IMG/VR virus record: IMGVR_UViG_3300024289_000019
Span: 48,302 to 112,301 of that record
Reading direction: 5' to 3' (one strand)
Length of the DNA: 64,000 nt
Source of the DNA: a virus
This document shows, piece by piece, positions 23,099-30,643 of this stretch. The notes below the pieces were generated by a model. The model was not told the DNA's origin. It saw only the letters and a list, made by a program, of their open reading frames with translations, and searched no databases. Position numbers and translations under genes: made by a program. Each line of letters starts with the position of its first letter. The first letter of the stretch is position 1.

Positions 23099-23817
23099 TG
23101 ATTAAATCAAAAAAGCTTAAAGTCTCAACAGATTTTGATCATATTCCTAATTTAAAACCATCTAAAAATTACGTACCAGAATGGTACGCAAAGACACCCA
23201 TGTTTATAGGTGGCAAAATGGAATTTACTAAATGGGGAATGAATCCAGGATTAAGAGCATGTGTTCCTTTTATGGATGCATTTTTAACTGGATATACAGT
23301 AGAGTTATGGACTGATTTAGTTGTTGAACAAACTCAATATGGATCGATGATTAGATGGCCAGGGCAAACAGCAGAGCAGGGTCCAGATTATTGGGAGCCA
23401 TTGCAAGCAAGGGGTCCAGAAATTACACATCCAATGCCAGCACCAAATGGTTACGAAAATAAACATTATGCATGGCACAATCCACATTTAATTAAAGCTC
23501 CTCCTGGGTATAGCATTTTGATCACTCAACCGTTAAATCAATACGATTTGCCATTTTTTACAATGAGTGCTGTTGTAGATTGTGATGCTGATTTATTAGG
23601 TTCTGGAAGAATACCTTTCTACGTTAAAGAAGGATTTGAAGGACTTGTTCCTAAAGGCACTCCACTTTATCAGATTATTCCAATTAAAAGAGAGCGTTGG
23701 GAAACAGAAGATAGCCCAGAATTAAAAAAGGACAATAAGAGAAGGATATGGCAAGTAGGGTCTGTTTTGACTGGATGGTATAGAAATAACCTCTGGAACA
23801 AAAAAGAATACCACTAA
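23098..23817 (+). CDS. Conserved phage beta-sandwich-like protein (possibly DUF6065)
   Basis: 239 residues from a GTG overlapping the previous stop. Rich in Trp/Pro, with FDHIPNLKPSKNYVPEWY, a PPGYSILITQPLNQ strand, the VVDCDADLLGSGRIPF segment and PKGTPLYQIIPIKRERW. The last resembles the end of DUF6065/cupin-like proteins found with oxygenase and halogenase genes in large phages. Could be a small-molecule binding or amino-acid-modifying partner of the halogenase; not proven. Confidence 0.6.
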   Translation: MIKSKKLKVSTDFDHIPNLKPSKNYVPEWYAKTPMFIGGKMEFTKWGMNPGLRACVPFMDAFLTGYTVELWTDLVVEQTQYGSMIRWPGQTAEQGPDYWEPLQARGPEITHPMPAPNGYENKHYAWHNPHLIKAPPGYSILITQPLNQYDLPFFTMSAVVDCDADLLGSGRIPFYVKEGFEGLVPKGTPLYQIIPIKRERWETEDSPELKKDNKRRIWQVGSVLTGWYRNNLWNKKEYH

Positions 23818-23820
23818 TGC

Positions 23821-23854
23821 TATAATTGTAGTAGACCAAAAGCATGCTGGTCTA
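23821..23854 (+). promoter_or_regulatory. Promoter with 5'-terminal hairpin
   Basis: TATAAT (23821-23826), then 5 nt, then the hairpin TAGACCA-N9-TGGTCTA (23832-23854) starting at the expected +1. The leader ends with TAGGAGAG before the ATG at 23881. Confidence 0.7.
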
Positions 23855-23880
23855 ATTAATAAAACCTATAGGAGAGAAAA

Positions 23881-24081
23881 ATGACAGACGGTATTAACAC
23901 CACAGGGTTTACAGACCCAAAGATTAACCCATCTTCGCCATGGGCAACAGAGTCTTATACAGAAGCACCTGCTTCGGCATTTCCAGCTAAGGATATGTCA
24001 ACTCAAGGTAATGCAGGATTGAACCAAGAAGGTTCTTCTGCTGCAGGAGAATCTGCTGGCGATTATTCGGAGTCACTATAA
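23881..24081 (+). CDS. Disordered low-complexity small protein
   Basis: 66 residues rich in Ser, Ala, Pro, Gly and Glu with no predicted secondary structure. Strong AGGAGAG RBS and its own promoter suggest high expression. Role unknown; could be a structural decoration or inhibitor. Confidence 0.65.
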   Translation: MTDGINTTGFTDPKINPSSPWATESYTEAPASAFPAKDMSTQGNAGLNQEGSSAAGESAGDYSESL

Positions 24082-24233
24082 TGTGCGACATGTGCGGATG
24101 CTCAACTGTATCATCACCAACAGTTTCTGATCAATCAATCCAAAATGAATCTTCAATTTATCTTGGAGCAATAATGGGAATTGATTCAGAGAACGTATTG
24201 GGTGCTGTCGGAGACGCCGCCAACCGTGGATAA
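24081..24233 (+). CDS. Cys-rich N-terminus small protein
   Basis: 50 residues starting MCDMCGCSTV: three cysteines in the first seven residues (CxxCxC), then a polar tail. The start shares its A with the previous stop. A metal or disulfide role is possible. Confidence 0.55.
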   Translation: MCDMCGCSTVSSPTVSDQSIQNESSIYLGAIMGIDSENVLGAVGDAANRG

Positions 24234-24387
24234 CGGAACTGGCGTAACTCCGCCACCAAATAACGAATCTTCTGGAGCAACAACATCCAAAGACACTATT
24301 AATTTAAATGCTGATCAGGGTGGCAAGCGAAAGAAAAATTCGTTACATATTGGTTCAGTTTCAGATTCTATAAAGAATCCTAACTGA
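24226..24387 (+). CDS. Hypothetical small protein, GTG start
   Basis: 53 residues from a GTG overlapping the end of the previous gene. Polar, Pro/Asn/Thr-rich first half and a basic GGKRKKN stretch. Coding status is moderately supported by tight overlap and AT-rich third positions. Confidence 0.45.
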   Translation: MDNGTGVTPPPNNESSGATTSKDTINLNADQGGKRKKNSLHIGSVSDSIKNPN

Positions 24388-24402
24388 TAGTATTAAAATG
24401 CG

Positions 24403-24422
24403 GCCCCATAGAGATATGGGGC
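24403..24422. terminator. 8-bp hairpin, terminator or 5' leader stem
   Basis: GCCCCATA-GAGA-TATGGGGC. No strong T-run follows on the + strand. It lies just after the small gene cluster and 22 bases before the next gene; a TAAAAT at 24394 could make it a 5' leader hairpin. Confidence 0.5.
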
Positions 24423-24443
24423 TGTATTAATTTAGGGAGAAGA

Positions 24444-25037
24444 ATGAAATCTTTTTATAAAGAAAACCCATTTGGAGAAGATCTATTTAGCAGAATACTT
24501 TCTGAGTGTAATGAAATAGATAAAAGCTTTAATATTGGTCAGTACTCTACTAGATTTGGAAGATATGATTCTGTTTTTGAATTTAGCAAAGATATCGAGT
24601 CCAAACTTATTGAGATTGCTAAAAAAGAATTTAATGAACCAGATCTTGAAATTACATATAACCAAGTAACAAGATATCAAATAGTTGATGGGAATGTACC
24701 ACAATTATTTATGCACGTAGATACTCTTCCATCTACACATACAATAGATGTTTGTTTGGACACAACTGTTCCAGAATGGGGACTTGAGGTAAAAGATGGA
24801 GAAAATGTATTATTATTTAAAGATAAAAAAGGATCTGCAGTATTTTTAAAAGGCGATGAAGATGAGCATGGTAGACCACCGTATCCATCTCAAAGCCCAT
24901 CAGATTACTGTAAGATGTTGTTTATAAATCTTGCTCCATCTACACATTGGTCAGCAATAGCACGTAAAAAACTAGGGCCAACAGCGATAAAACAACAATA
25001 TTACCCTTTGAGTGTAACTCTTGACAGCCCTAAATAA
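24444..25037 (+). CDS. DSBH-fold oxygenase-like protein
   Basis: 197 residues. FMHVDTLPSTHTIDVCLD gives His-x-Asp in a beta context; GENVLLFKDKKGSAVFLKGDEDEHG and a final LFINLAPSTHW strand resemble the second half of a double-stranded beta-helix. It is similar in arrangement to the 52527-53072 protein. The distal His/Arg pair is less clear than at 10881, so activity is uncertain. Confidence 0.6.
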   Translation: MKSFYKENPFGEDLFSRILSECNEIDKSFNIGQYSTRFGRYDSVFEFSKDIESKLIEIAKKEFNEPDLEITYNQVTRYQIVDGNVPQLFMHVDTLPSTHTIDVCLDTTVPEWGLEVKDGENVLLFKDKKGSAVFLKGDEDEHGRPPYPSQSPSDYCKMLFINLAPSTHWSAIARKKLGPTAIKQQYYPLSVTLDSPK

Positions 25038-25058
25038 ATAATATAAAATACTATAGTT

Positions 25059-25129
25059 GCGGATGTTGCATATTGGTAGTGCCTCTGCCTTCCAAGCAGA
25101 AGGGGTGAGTTCGATTCTCATCATCCGCT
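25059..25129 (+). tRNA. tRNA-Gly (TCC)
   Basis: Acceptor GCGGATG/CATCCGC, anticodon arm TCTGC-CTTCCAA-GCAGA (anticodon TCC), T arm GTGAG-TTCGATT-CTCAT. A CCA follows the discriminator base directly (25130-25132), so the 3' end is encoded. Confidence 0.93.
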
Positions 25130-25133
25130 CCAG

Positions 25134-25206
25134 GCCTTGTTAGCTCAGTGGCCAGAGCATCCGCCTTGTAAGCGGAGGGTCATCAGTTCGACTCTGATAC
25201 GAGGCT
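25134..25206 (+). tRNA. tRNA-Thr (TGT)
   Basis: Acceptor GCCTTGT/ACGAGGC, anticodon arm TCCGC-CTTGTAA-GCGGA (anticodon TGT), T arm TCAGT-TCGACTC... with the normal TTCGA loop. It lies 1-4 nt after tRNA-Gly; the pair is co-transcribed, probably from ATATAAAAT at about 25041. Confidence 0.92.
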
Positions 25207-25224
25207 CGACCAGATAGGAATATA

Positions 25225-25578
25225 ATGAAAGATCTCAAAATAAATAAGACAAGAATAGTTCCACTTCGTTGGTTTGCGAATATGTGTGGTGATATTGCAG
25301 GTTGGGCAATTCTGCGTATTTCATATCAGGATGAATTAGAAGATTTTGGTTGGCGCTATAAATTTCATGCATTTGTCTGGAAGATTACATGGCCAGTGTA
25401 TTATAAGTTTGGCACATTCTATGAATTTGATTTTGATATGAGTGGAGATGGATGGAATGACTATGACGAGGATGGTGTTCCATACTGGGAAAAGACAGGT
25501 TTTGTAGATCCAGAATACGAAAAGCCATGGGACTTTATTGATGGCGATGGAGATGCATTTAGAATTATACATAAATAA
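25225..25578 (+). CDS. Hypothetical protein with Asp-rich C-terminus
   Basis: 117 residues. Aromatic-rich N-terminal half (MCGDIAGWAILRISYQ, FHAFVWKITWPVYYKFG), then an acidic C-terminus with D-x-D-G-D repeats (DMSGDGWNDYDEDG, DGDGD) that could bind calcium. AGGAATATA before the ATG. Family unknown. Confidence 0.65.
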   Translation: MKDLKINKTRIVPLRWFANMCGDIAGWAILRISYQDELEDFGWRYKFHAFVWKITWPVYYKFGTFYEFDFDMSGDGWNDYDEDGVPYWEKTGFVDPEYEKPWDFIDGDGDAFRIIHK

Positions 25579-25672
25579 TAGTATGTTGATCGAATCTGGT
25601 AAATAGTGAAGCGAAAAGTGCGGCGGCAGAGAAGAAAAAATGCTAAAATATAATGACTACGTCAGGAGAATT

Positions 25673-25810
25673 ATGAGGAAAAAGATGATTGCATCGTTGT
25701 TGCTGATATCCAGCATAATTGCAGGAATCTTCTATTTGTTTAATAGTTTAAAAAATTTGGATGACGCATTTGCTGTAGATTTCAGCGATGACGATGAATC
25801 TGATCTATGA
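25673..25810 (+). CDS. Single-TM miniprotein with acidic tail
   Basis: 45 residues: MRKKMIASLLLISSIIAGIFYLF is a membrane anchor or signal; the end is DDDESDL. AGGAG RBS 5 nt before the ATG. It overlaps the next gene by 4 bases. Confidence 0.55.
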   Translation: MRKKMIASLLLISSIIAGIFYLFNSLKNLDDAFAVDFSDDDESDL

Positions 25811-25986
25811 GCGGATACCCGCTACCTAAAGATCCAGTACAGGCTGCCTATTTAGATTATTTAAGAAAGAAAAATATAGAAAAATCTAAATATTGTCAAT
25901 ACTGTAAAAATGAAACGGTAGGGATAAATTCGGACGGGTACAGAATAATATTTGTTTGTAAGGAGCACATAAATGATATATCATAA
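25807..25986 (+). CDS. Zinc-binding miniprotein (CxxC...CxxH)
   Basis: 59 residues with YCQYCKNE and VCKEHIND: C-x2-C and C-x2-H ligands. ATGA overlap upstream and 14-base overlap with the AdoMet decarboxylase-like gene. Likely zinc ribbon; role unknown. Confidence 0.6.
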   Translation: MSGYPLPKDPVQAAYLDYLRKKNIEKSKYCQYCKNETVGINSDGYRIIFVCKEHINDIS

Positions 25987-26467
25987 GCATCTACTTGTAA
26001 ATGCTAAGGTAAAAGAGCCAATGAATAATGAAATAATGGCTGAGAATTTTTTACGTATTTTAGTTGACCAGATTAATATGAAGATTATAAAAGGACCATT
26101 TGCATCTTATGTAAATGTTGAGGGCAATAGGGGTCTAACCGCAATTGTTATGATCGAAACTAGCCATATTGCATTTCATATTTGGGATGAACCAGATCCA
26201 GGATTACTTCAATTTGATCTATATACTTGCGGATCTTTAGACCTAAATATAGCCCTATCAACCCTAAAGAAGTTCTTTAATGTTGTAGAACTTGATTATG
26301 TAGTCTATGACAGAGAGAATGGATTTGTAGTTGAACAAGAAGGATATGAAAGAGATGGCATATTCTATGCCAATCATCCACAAGGAAAAGGTCCAGGATT
26401 AATGGATCCATCTGTTGGTGGATTTTTAGGCGGGAAGACCGATATAGACGGTACTTACCATGATTAA
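25973..26467 (+). CDS. speD: S-adenosylmethionine decarboxylase-like protein
   Basis: 164 residues. TSHIAFHIWDEP...FDLYTCG matches the SpeD core: the self-cleaving Ser (Ser64), catalytic His69 and Cys86 are all present. The usual Glu before the Ser is Thr here (ETSH instead of SESH). SpeD makes decarboxylated AdoMet for spermidine synthesis and is pyruvoyl-dependent; phage copies are known in cyanophages. No spermidine synthase is in this window. AAGGAG RBS. Confidence 0.8.
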   Translation: MIYHKHLLVNAKVKEPMNNEIMAENFLRILVDQINMKIIKGPFASYVNVEGNRGLTAIVMIETSHIAFHIWDEPDPGLLQFDLYTCGSLDLNIALSTLKKFFNVVELDYVVYDRENGFVVEQEGYERDGIFYANHPQGKGPGLMDPSVGGFLGGKTDIDGTYHD

Positions 26468-26621
26468 ACGTATCTTCAAGTGTAAGGAATGTAAAACTAT
26501 ATTATCTATAGAGACAGAATTACCAGAAGATAAGATCCATAAACATCCACCATGCATATGTGGCAAAGCTAGGATGATATCCTTGAATTCGCCAGAATAT
26601 GCATACAATCTCTGGGATTAG
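26460..26621 (+). CDS. Zinc-ribbon miniprotein
   Basis: 53 residues with KCKECKTI and PCICGKAR (CxxC, CxC). Overlaps the end of speD by 8 bases. Last + strand gene before the non-coding zone. Confidence 0.6.
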   Translation: MIKRIFKCKECKTILSIETELPEDKIHKHPPCICGKARMISLNSPEYAYNLWD

Positions 26622-27040
26622 ATCTCCTATTCCCCCTCCCATTTTCTCCTTTGTATAGGCCTTATAGAGCCTTTTAAAGTGGAGTATTGTGGAGTAAAGT
26701 GGAGAATATGACTACTGTATATATTTATAATACTATTGATTATTTAATTTAACATTATATGAGTATTTGAGCATATCATAAACTCCCCCGTAATGTCAAC
26801 ATGGGGCATTTGGGCCATATCATATTATATTGGGCATGTCAATACATTCCCGTGATATAAAAAATATGCCCGTAAATATGCATATTGGCCCGTATTTGTC
26901 AAGCATTTTCTGGTAAATTCTGACCAATTTATATATATTTATAATAGTTTTATTATACATTTTATATTATTCTGGTCAAAATTCCAGTGATTTTATTAGA
27001 TTTATCGTAAATGGGGAAATTGGCCCGTATTTTTAAAATA
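26622..27040. other. Non-coding AT-rich convergence zone
   Basis: About 420 bases without a supported gene between the end of the rightward block and the end of the leftward block. It contains three 10-bp-spaced GTGGAG repeats (26679-26704), repeated CCCGTA/GCCCGT words (near 26786, 26873, 26886, 27021), the 13-base TTGGCCCGTATTT twice (26884-26896 and 27019-27031) and a long AT-only stretch (26930-26970). Composition and repeats fit a replication or recombination site, or merely an insulator. Confidence 0.6.
26679..26704 (+). repeat. Three tandem GTGGAG repeats at 10-bp spacing
   Basis: GTGGAG at 26679, 26689 and 26699: GTGGAGTATT, GTGGAGTAAA, GTGGAGAATA. One helical turn apart, so a protein could bind the same DNA face three times. 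Confidence 0.7.
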
Positions 27041-27067
27041 AAAAACCCCCTGGATTTCTCCAGGGGG
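27038..27067 (-). terminator. Rho-independent terminator of the leftward early block
   Basis: On the - strand CCCCCTGGA-GAAA-TCCAGGGGG, then a TTTTTTATTTT run (27045 down to 27035). It lies 16 nt past the stop of the last (-) gene. Confidence 0.85.
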
Positions 27068-27082
27068 ATCAATGATTAATTA

Positions 27083-27367
27083 CTAATACATCTCTAATTC
27101 CAATTGGTCATTCTCTGCAAGTAATCTAAACCAATCTCTTGCTTTGATTAGACCATAACTTGTTTCCGCCGAATTGTCCCAATCTTGGTTATATCTCATA
27201 TATTGATATGTGACAATTGCCTCAACGAGTTCCATTATTTTATCTTGTGTATAATGTGGAGAATGATTAATTAAATAATTAGCCACTAATGTAGCATTGA
27301 AGTTAACATCATTCATTGCTTGATACATGGCTTCCGCCAATTTTTGTTCAGGTATTCGTTTTGCCAT
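27083..27367 (-). CDS. Hypothetical helical protein
   Basis: 94 residues, all-helical, Gln/Asn/Tyr-rich (LVEAIVTYQYMRYNQDW). Last gene of the early block, preceded by GAGAATGGAGA. It has no ATGTCGGTGG box; a TACAAT lies upstream at about 27389. Function unknown. Confidence 0.7.
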   Translation of the reverse strand: MAKRIPEQKLAEAMYQAMNDVNFNATLVANYLINHSPHYTQDKIMELVEAIVTYQYMRYNQDWDNSAETSYGLIKARDWFRLLAENDQLELEMY

Positions 27368-27457
27368 TTATCTCCATTCTCTTTCGTGGGGGTAATTGTA
27401 TCATTGGGTGGGGGAAGTTGGCAACGAAAGGGTAAGAACCAACCTCCCCCATGGATC

Positions 27458-27610
27458 CTACTTCTTACGGTTTGAAGTAGGCTTCTCAGCGGTGAACTGA
27501 ATGCCCTTTTGAGTTGCCTCTGCTAGGGCCTGCTTTGCTGCGGATGAAAAACGTCCACGGGCACCAACGGTGATGCCTTGAGCTTTTAGATAGTCACGCT
27601 TTGTTGTCAT
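27458..27610 (-). CDS. Lsr2-like DNA-binding miniprotein
   Basis: 50 residues: RDYLKAQGITVGARGRFSSAAKQALAEA closely follows the C-terminal DNA-binding domain of actinobacterial Lsr2 (helix - G..V..RGR-I/F - helix), including the minor-groove RGR loop. The N-terminal oligomerisation domain is absent, so it might act as a dominant competitor of host Lsr2, which silences AT-rich foreign DNA. Basic tail NRKK. AAAGGAC RBS. A second actinobacterial marker. Confidence 0.7.
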   Translation of the reverse strand: MTTKRDYLKAQGITVGARGRFSSAAKQALAEATQKGIQFTAEKPTSNRKK

Positions 27611-27701
27611 TTACTTGTCCTTTCTAGACAGTTTTATTTTGGTATATTTTACCAGTTTTTGGCGAATTTGTAAATACCCTCGTAAGAAGCTCCGCCTGCC
27701 C

Positions 27702-27836
27702 TTACGAATCCTTATTTTGTTCCATTCCATCATTGATTAATTTAGTAATGATCGACCTAGCCATGTCTTCATGACCATTTTGAATCCAGGCACGAGCCAG
27801 CTCCAGTTTAAACTTAGTTAACTCATCTCTAGTCAT
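27702..27836 (-). CDS. Helical miniprotein
   Basis: 44 residues, charged helices (RDELTKFKLELARAWIQNG). Overlaps the stop of the upstream gene by 8 bases. No family recognised. Confidence 0.5.
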   Translation of the reverse strand: MTRDELTKFKLELARAWIQNGHEDMARSIITKLINDGMEQNKDS

Positions 27837-28173
27837 CTAGCCACCCGTCATCATCCAGAGCAACAATGAAGTCATTCTCCCTCATCCAATCTCTGATTGT
27901 CTCCTCCATGATTTCGCCGCCTGTGTCCATGCTAAGACCAAGGCTGTCGGAATCTTCATAGAACTTATCGAAGATTTGTTTTAATGTAACACCTTCTGTG
28001 ATTGCTTCATCATAGCCAGTATCAGTGTTGTCGTAGATATCTTTGATGATGTCAAAGCACCATGCCCAACATAACGACGGGAATAGGTCCAGATTGCTCA
28101 ACTGCTCATTAATAGATAACAATTGATTAAATGCATCGTCCCTACGTGTTGCTTCTTGTAGATCTAAACTCAT
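27829..28173 (-). CDS. Hypothetical acidic protein
   Basis: 114 residues, acidic, helical, ending DDDGWLDD. Overlaps both neighbours. Early-type gene of unknown function. Confidence 0.7.
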   Translation of the reverse strand: MSLDLQEATRRDDAFNQLLSINEQLSNLDLFPSLCWAWCFDIIKDIYDNTDTGYDEAITEGVTLKQIFDKFYEDSDSLGLSMDTGGEIMEETIRDWMRENDFIVALDDDGWLDD

Positions 28174-28433
28174 TTCTTGTCCCTTTCTGCGATTGCAAAT
28201 GATAATGCATATGTAAGGCTATACACATGCGCTAGAGCGTCTACTTGGCCTTCCCAGTACTTCCGCTCCATAGATTCCATAGCGTCGTCATAGTCGTTTT
28301 CCTCTTCGGTCTCTTGGGCCATACGTAGTTCGTCTTCAGCGTCTACCATGAGCACCTTCAATGCACCGTGCAAGATGTCGAGCCCAGATGAACCGTGGTC
28401 CACTTGTCTCTGCAGGCTATCTGTTAGTTCCAT
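28170..28433 (-). CDS. Hypothetical acidic helical protein
   Basis: 87 residues; contains YWEGQVDALAHVYSLTYALSFA, which resembles the GQ-x2-A-x2-H-x2-S/L segment in the next protein upstream (28433-28648). The two look like diverged tandem copies. Function unknown. Confidence 0.7.
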   Translation of the reverse strand: MELTDSLQRQVDHGSSGLDILHGALKVLMVDAEDELRMAQETEEENDYDDAMESMERKYWEGQVDALAHVYSLTYALSFAIAERDKK

Positions 28434-28648
28434 TATTTCTCCTTTGTTTCTTCCATTATATCAAGAGCCACTGACAAAATGTGGTCACAAGCAGATACCT
28501 GGCCACTCGTCCAATTGTATTCAATATCTAATTCAGCAAAGTCTTTTGAGGCGGGGTCCAAAGCATCCATCTGATTAGATAATTGCTCTAAATCCTGGTT
28601 TAAAGACATTATATGTAGTTTGATATATTCAATTAGTTTATGAGACAT
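28433..28648 (-). CDS. Hypothetical helical protein
   Basis: 71 residues, coiled-coil-like N-terminus (LNQDLEQLSNQMDAL), then YNWTSGQVSACDHILSVALDI. One-base overlap with the next gene. Probable paralogue of 28170-28433. Confidence 0.68.
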   Translation of the reverse strand: MSHKLIEYIKLHIMSLNQDLEQLSNQMDALDPASKDFAELDIEYNWTSGQVSACDHILSVALDIMEETKEK

Positions 28649-28787
28649 GGCCTTCCTCCATTAATCCAATTAAAAAGTCGGCGGCTAACCAAACTTCTTC
28701 CTTATCCCTAGAATCAGGTAAAGATTCATGTACATTCAATAAACCCTCAACCATTTCTTCTACATCTTTTAATTTATAACCCAACAT
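28638..28787 (-). CDS. Helical miniprotein
   Basis: 49 residues, acidic helices (KLKDVEEMVEGLLNV, VWLAADFLIGLMEE). Overlaps both neighbours; an AGGAG-type site is in the upstream gene end. Confidence 0.55.
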   Translation of the reverse strand: MLGYKLKDVEEMVEGLLNVHESLPDSRDKEEVWLAADFLIGLMEEGHVS

Positions 28788-29028
28788 TAAAATACTCCTC
28801 ATCTTCAGGTGTTAATTCATAGAATAGATTAAACTTAGATTGTAAATATGGGTCTGATGACATTAAAGCAATTTGATAATCTGCATAAAATGTCCCTTCA
28901 TCTAAATTAGAACTATTCCATTGTTCAAATAGATGTTCAGATATTTCAGTAATGACAGCGTCAATTACCATTTGATTCTCATCATCTAAAAATGACCCAC
29001 GGTCATTTAGTTCCAGCCTATCAGCCAT
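28774..29028 (-). CDS. Hypothetical acidic protein
   Basis: 84 residues, acidic (ending LTPEDEEYFNVGL). Overlaps the YubB-like gene by 8 bases. No family recognised. Confidence 0.68.
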   Translation of the reverse strand: MADRLELNDRGSFLDDENQMVIDAVITEISEHLFEQWNSSNLDEGTFYADYQIALMSSDPYLQSKFNLFYELTPEDEEYFNVGL

Positions 29029-29773
29029 TTACTTGCTCCATTCTATAATCAGGGACATGCTCGGAATCCAAGTATATCTTATGGGTCTGACATTCTTTGA
29101 CACAATCAAGGTCTGCCTCGCCTAAATAATTACAAGCAGAGCAAATTTGACCACAATCATTATCGCAATAATCTAATGTATCTTCTGCATCACAATCTCT
29201 ACATTTAGATTCATATTCAGAACCTTCTAATTGTTCACCACGAAGGAACTCGCATTCGCCACCCCAACCTGTCTCTTCTTCATAACTAAGAGTAAATAGG
29301 AGTGCTGGATATTGTGCTGATAATTTAGCAATGGCAGGAAACGGTGGAGACCAAGCAGTATTGAAATTATAATAAACTACAAGGTTCTCTCCATTTTCAG
29401 TAGGACCCTCCATATATGTTTCAGGATATTCATCATCTGAAGATACAGCGACATCCCATTTTGTGCCCCATTCACGAACATTGAATGAATACCAGTCATT
29501 TGTTTGGAATTTCATTTGCTCTTCAATAGGCAATTTATGGTCGGGTTGCTGAAGATACTCATACTCAGTAATACCTGCTTGTAAATGATTATAGATATTA
29601 TGAAAAGCAAATACAGGATTAGGATATGTAGTTTGTTTCTTTTGCATTTGTCCAGTTTCCATGTTCCATGAATCATGGACCTGTGCAAATGGCTTATTCA
29701 ATTGTGCTACTAATGTATTGACAAGTTGTGGATTTCCCTCTATGGTCAATCCGTTATATACCCAGTTCGGCAT
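29021..29773 (-). CDS. YubB/DUF1281-like ferredoxin-fold protein with zinc ribbon
   Basis: 250 residues beginning MPNWVYNGLTIEG, the signature of the YubB (DUF1281) family common on plasmids and phages. AWSPPFPAIAKLSAQYPALLFTLSYEEE is the second conserved part. The C-terminal 60 residues add eight cysteines (CRDCD, DYCDNDCGQICSAC), probably a zinc-binding extension. First gene of an eight-gene early operon under a box promoter at 29804-29826. Function of the family unknown. Confidence 0.75.
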   Translation of the reverse strand: MPNWVYNGLTIEGNPQLVNTLVAQLNKPFAQVHDSWNMETGQMQKKQTTYPNPVFAFHNIYNHLQAGITEYEYLQQPDHKLPIEEQMKFQTNDWYSFNVREWGTKWDVAVSSDDEYPETYMEGPTENGENLVVYYNFNTAWSPPFPAIAKLSAQYPALLFTLSYEEETGWGGECEFLRGEQLEGSEYESKCRDCDAEDTLDYCDNDCGQICSACNYLGEADLDCVKECQTHKIYLDSEHVPDYRMEQVNG

Positions 29774-29803
29774 ATATATTCCTTTCGTTCGGTTATTGGC
29801 ATA

Positions 29804-29826
29804 ATTATAATGCCTACCACCGACAT
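29804..29826 (-). promoter_or_regulatory. Early box promoter for 29773
   Basis: Reading the - strand: ATGTCGGTGG, 7 nt, TATAAT. The leader then carries the AACGAAAGGAA ribosome site. Confidence 0.8.
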
Positions 29827-29963
29827 TTGTCTATATGATGTGGATCACATAAAATGACTAATAGGTTTATTTATCTTATATATTGAGAATTTCAGTGAAT
29901 ATAGTTGACAAACGTAAAAAGATCAATCTATCCTCCGCTTTTACGGGCAGCTATAAAAAAAGC

Positions 29964-29999
29964 GGGGGCCCCAACAGTCTCTCCCTCTGTTGGGCCCCC
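29964..29999 (-). terminator. Rho-independent terminator (- strand)
   Basis: A GC-rich stem (GGGGGCCC...CTGTTGGG region, 13 pairs with one bulge, 12-nt loop), followed on the - strand by GCTTTTTTTATAG. It ends the 31.9-30.1 kb operon. The 29827-30087 interval has no supported gene. Confidence 0.8.
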
Positions 30000-30087
30000 T
30001 GTGTTTGGCTGCATCCACACTATGCATATTTAAAGACTGGGGCGAAAGGAACCCTGAAAGCCTCACCAAACGTTATTTATCATTATA

Positions 30088-30453
30088 TCATACTGAGGCA
30101 GGTTCAAGAGGTGGTACAGTTATACCAGCATGATAAGCGATAAACTCTTCCCATGAATGTCCTTCAACGGTTTTGCCAACCATATCAACATCCACGGTAA
30201 AATCCCAAGCAGCAAAATTGCTAGGTTTAGATACTGCGCCAATGCCATAACCAGTTTCGTCCAGGACCTCATGCTGAATCATATGACTAATAATCATACG
30301 AATGCAATATGGTGTGTCATTCCACCTTGGACGAGCATGTGCTAATGCTGTAGCAAGTTTAACTTGCCATTCATCTTCTCCCCAATGTGAATATAACCAA
30401 ACTGCAGGCTCATTTTCGCCTTCGTTAAAAATATAATTAATTCGTGCTCCCAC
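30088..30453 (-). CDS. Hypothetical protein
   Basis: 121 residues. INYIFNEGENEPAVWLYSHWGEDEW and LATALAHARPRWNDTPYCIRMIISHM are well-ordered alpha/beta segments resembling a widespread uncharacterised actinophage protein. Overlaps the next gene by 17 bases. Confidence 0.72.
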   Translation of the reverse strand: MGARINYIFNEGENEPAVWLYSHWGEDEWQVKLATALAHARPRWNDTPYCIRMIISHMIQHEVLDETGYGIGAVSKPSNFAAWDFTVDVDMVGKTVEGHSWEEFIAYHAGITVPPLEPASV

Positions 30454-30643
30454 TGATTTCCGCCTTTTCTCTAGTGTCCTCTTCGATTTTGTCCAATTCT
30501 ACTACTTCATAGGACCATTTGTCAAGGCCCTCTTTGAACTCGTTGTAGTGGTGTCCACAGAAAAATAAATCTCCAGCTAAACCTTTAGCCTGATACATTG
30601 CTTTTGCTGTAACACATTTATCACAATTTAATCTTTCTGTCAT
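30437..30643 (-). CDS. Actinobacterial-type Cys/His zinc protein (DUF7455-like)
   Basis: 68 residues: NCDKCVTAKAMYQ...LFFCGHHYNEF follows the CxxC...L.FCGHH pattern of a small conserved actinobacterial protein. Adds to the host assignment. Acidic C-terminus. Function unknown. Confidence 0.7.
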   Translation of the reverse strand: MTERLNCDKCVTAKAMYQAKGLAGDLFFCGHHYNEFKEGLDKWSYEVVELDKIEEDTREKAEISGSTN

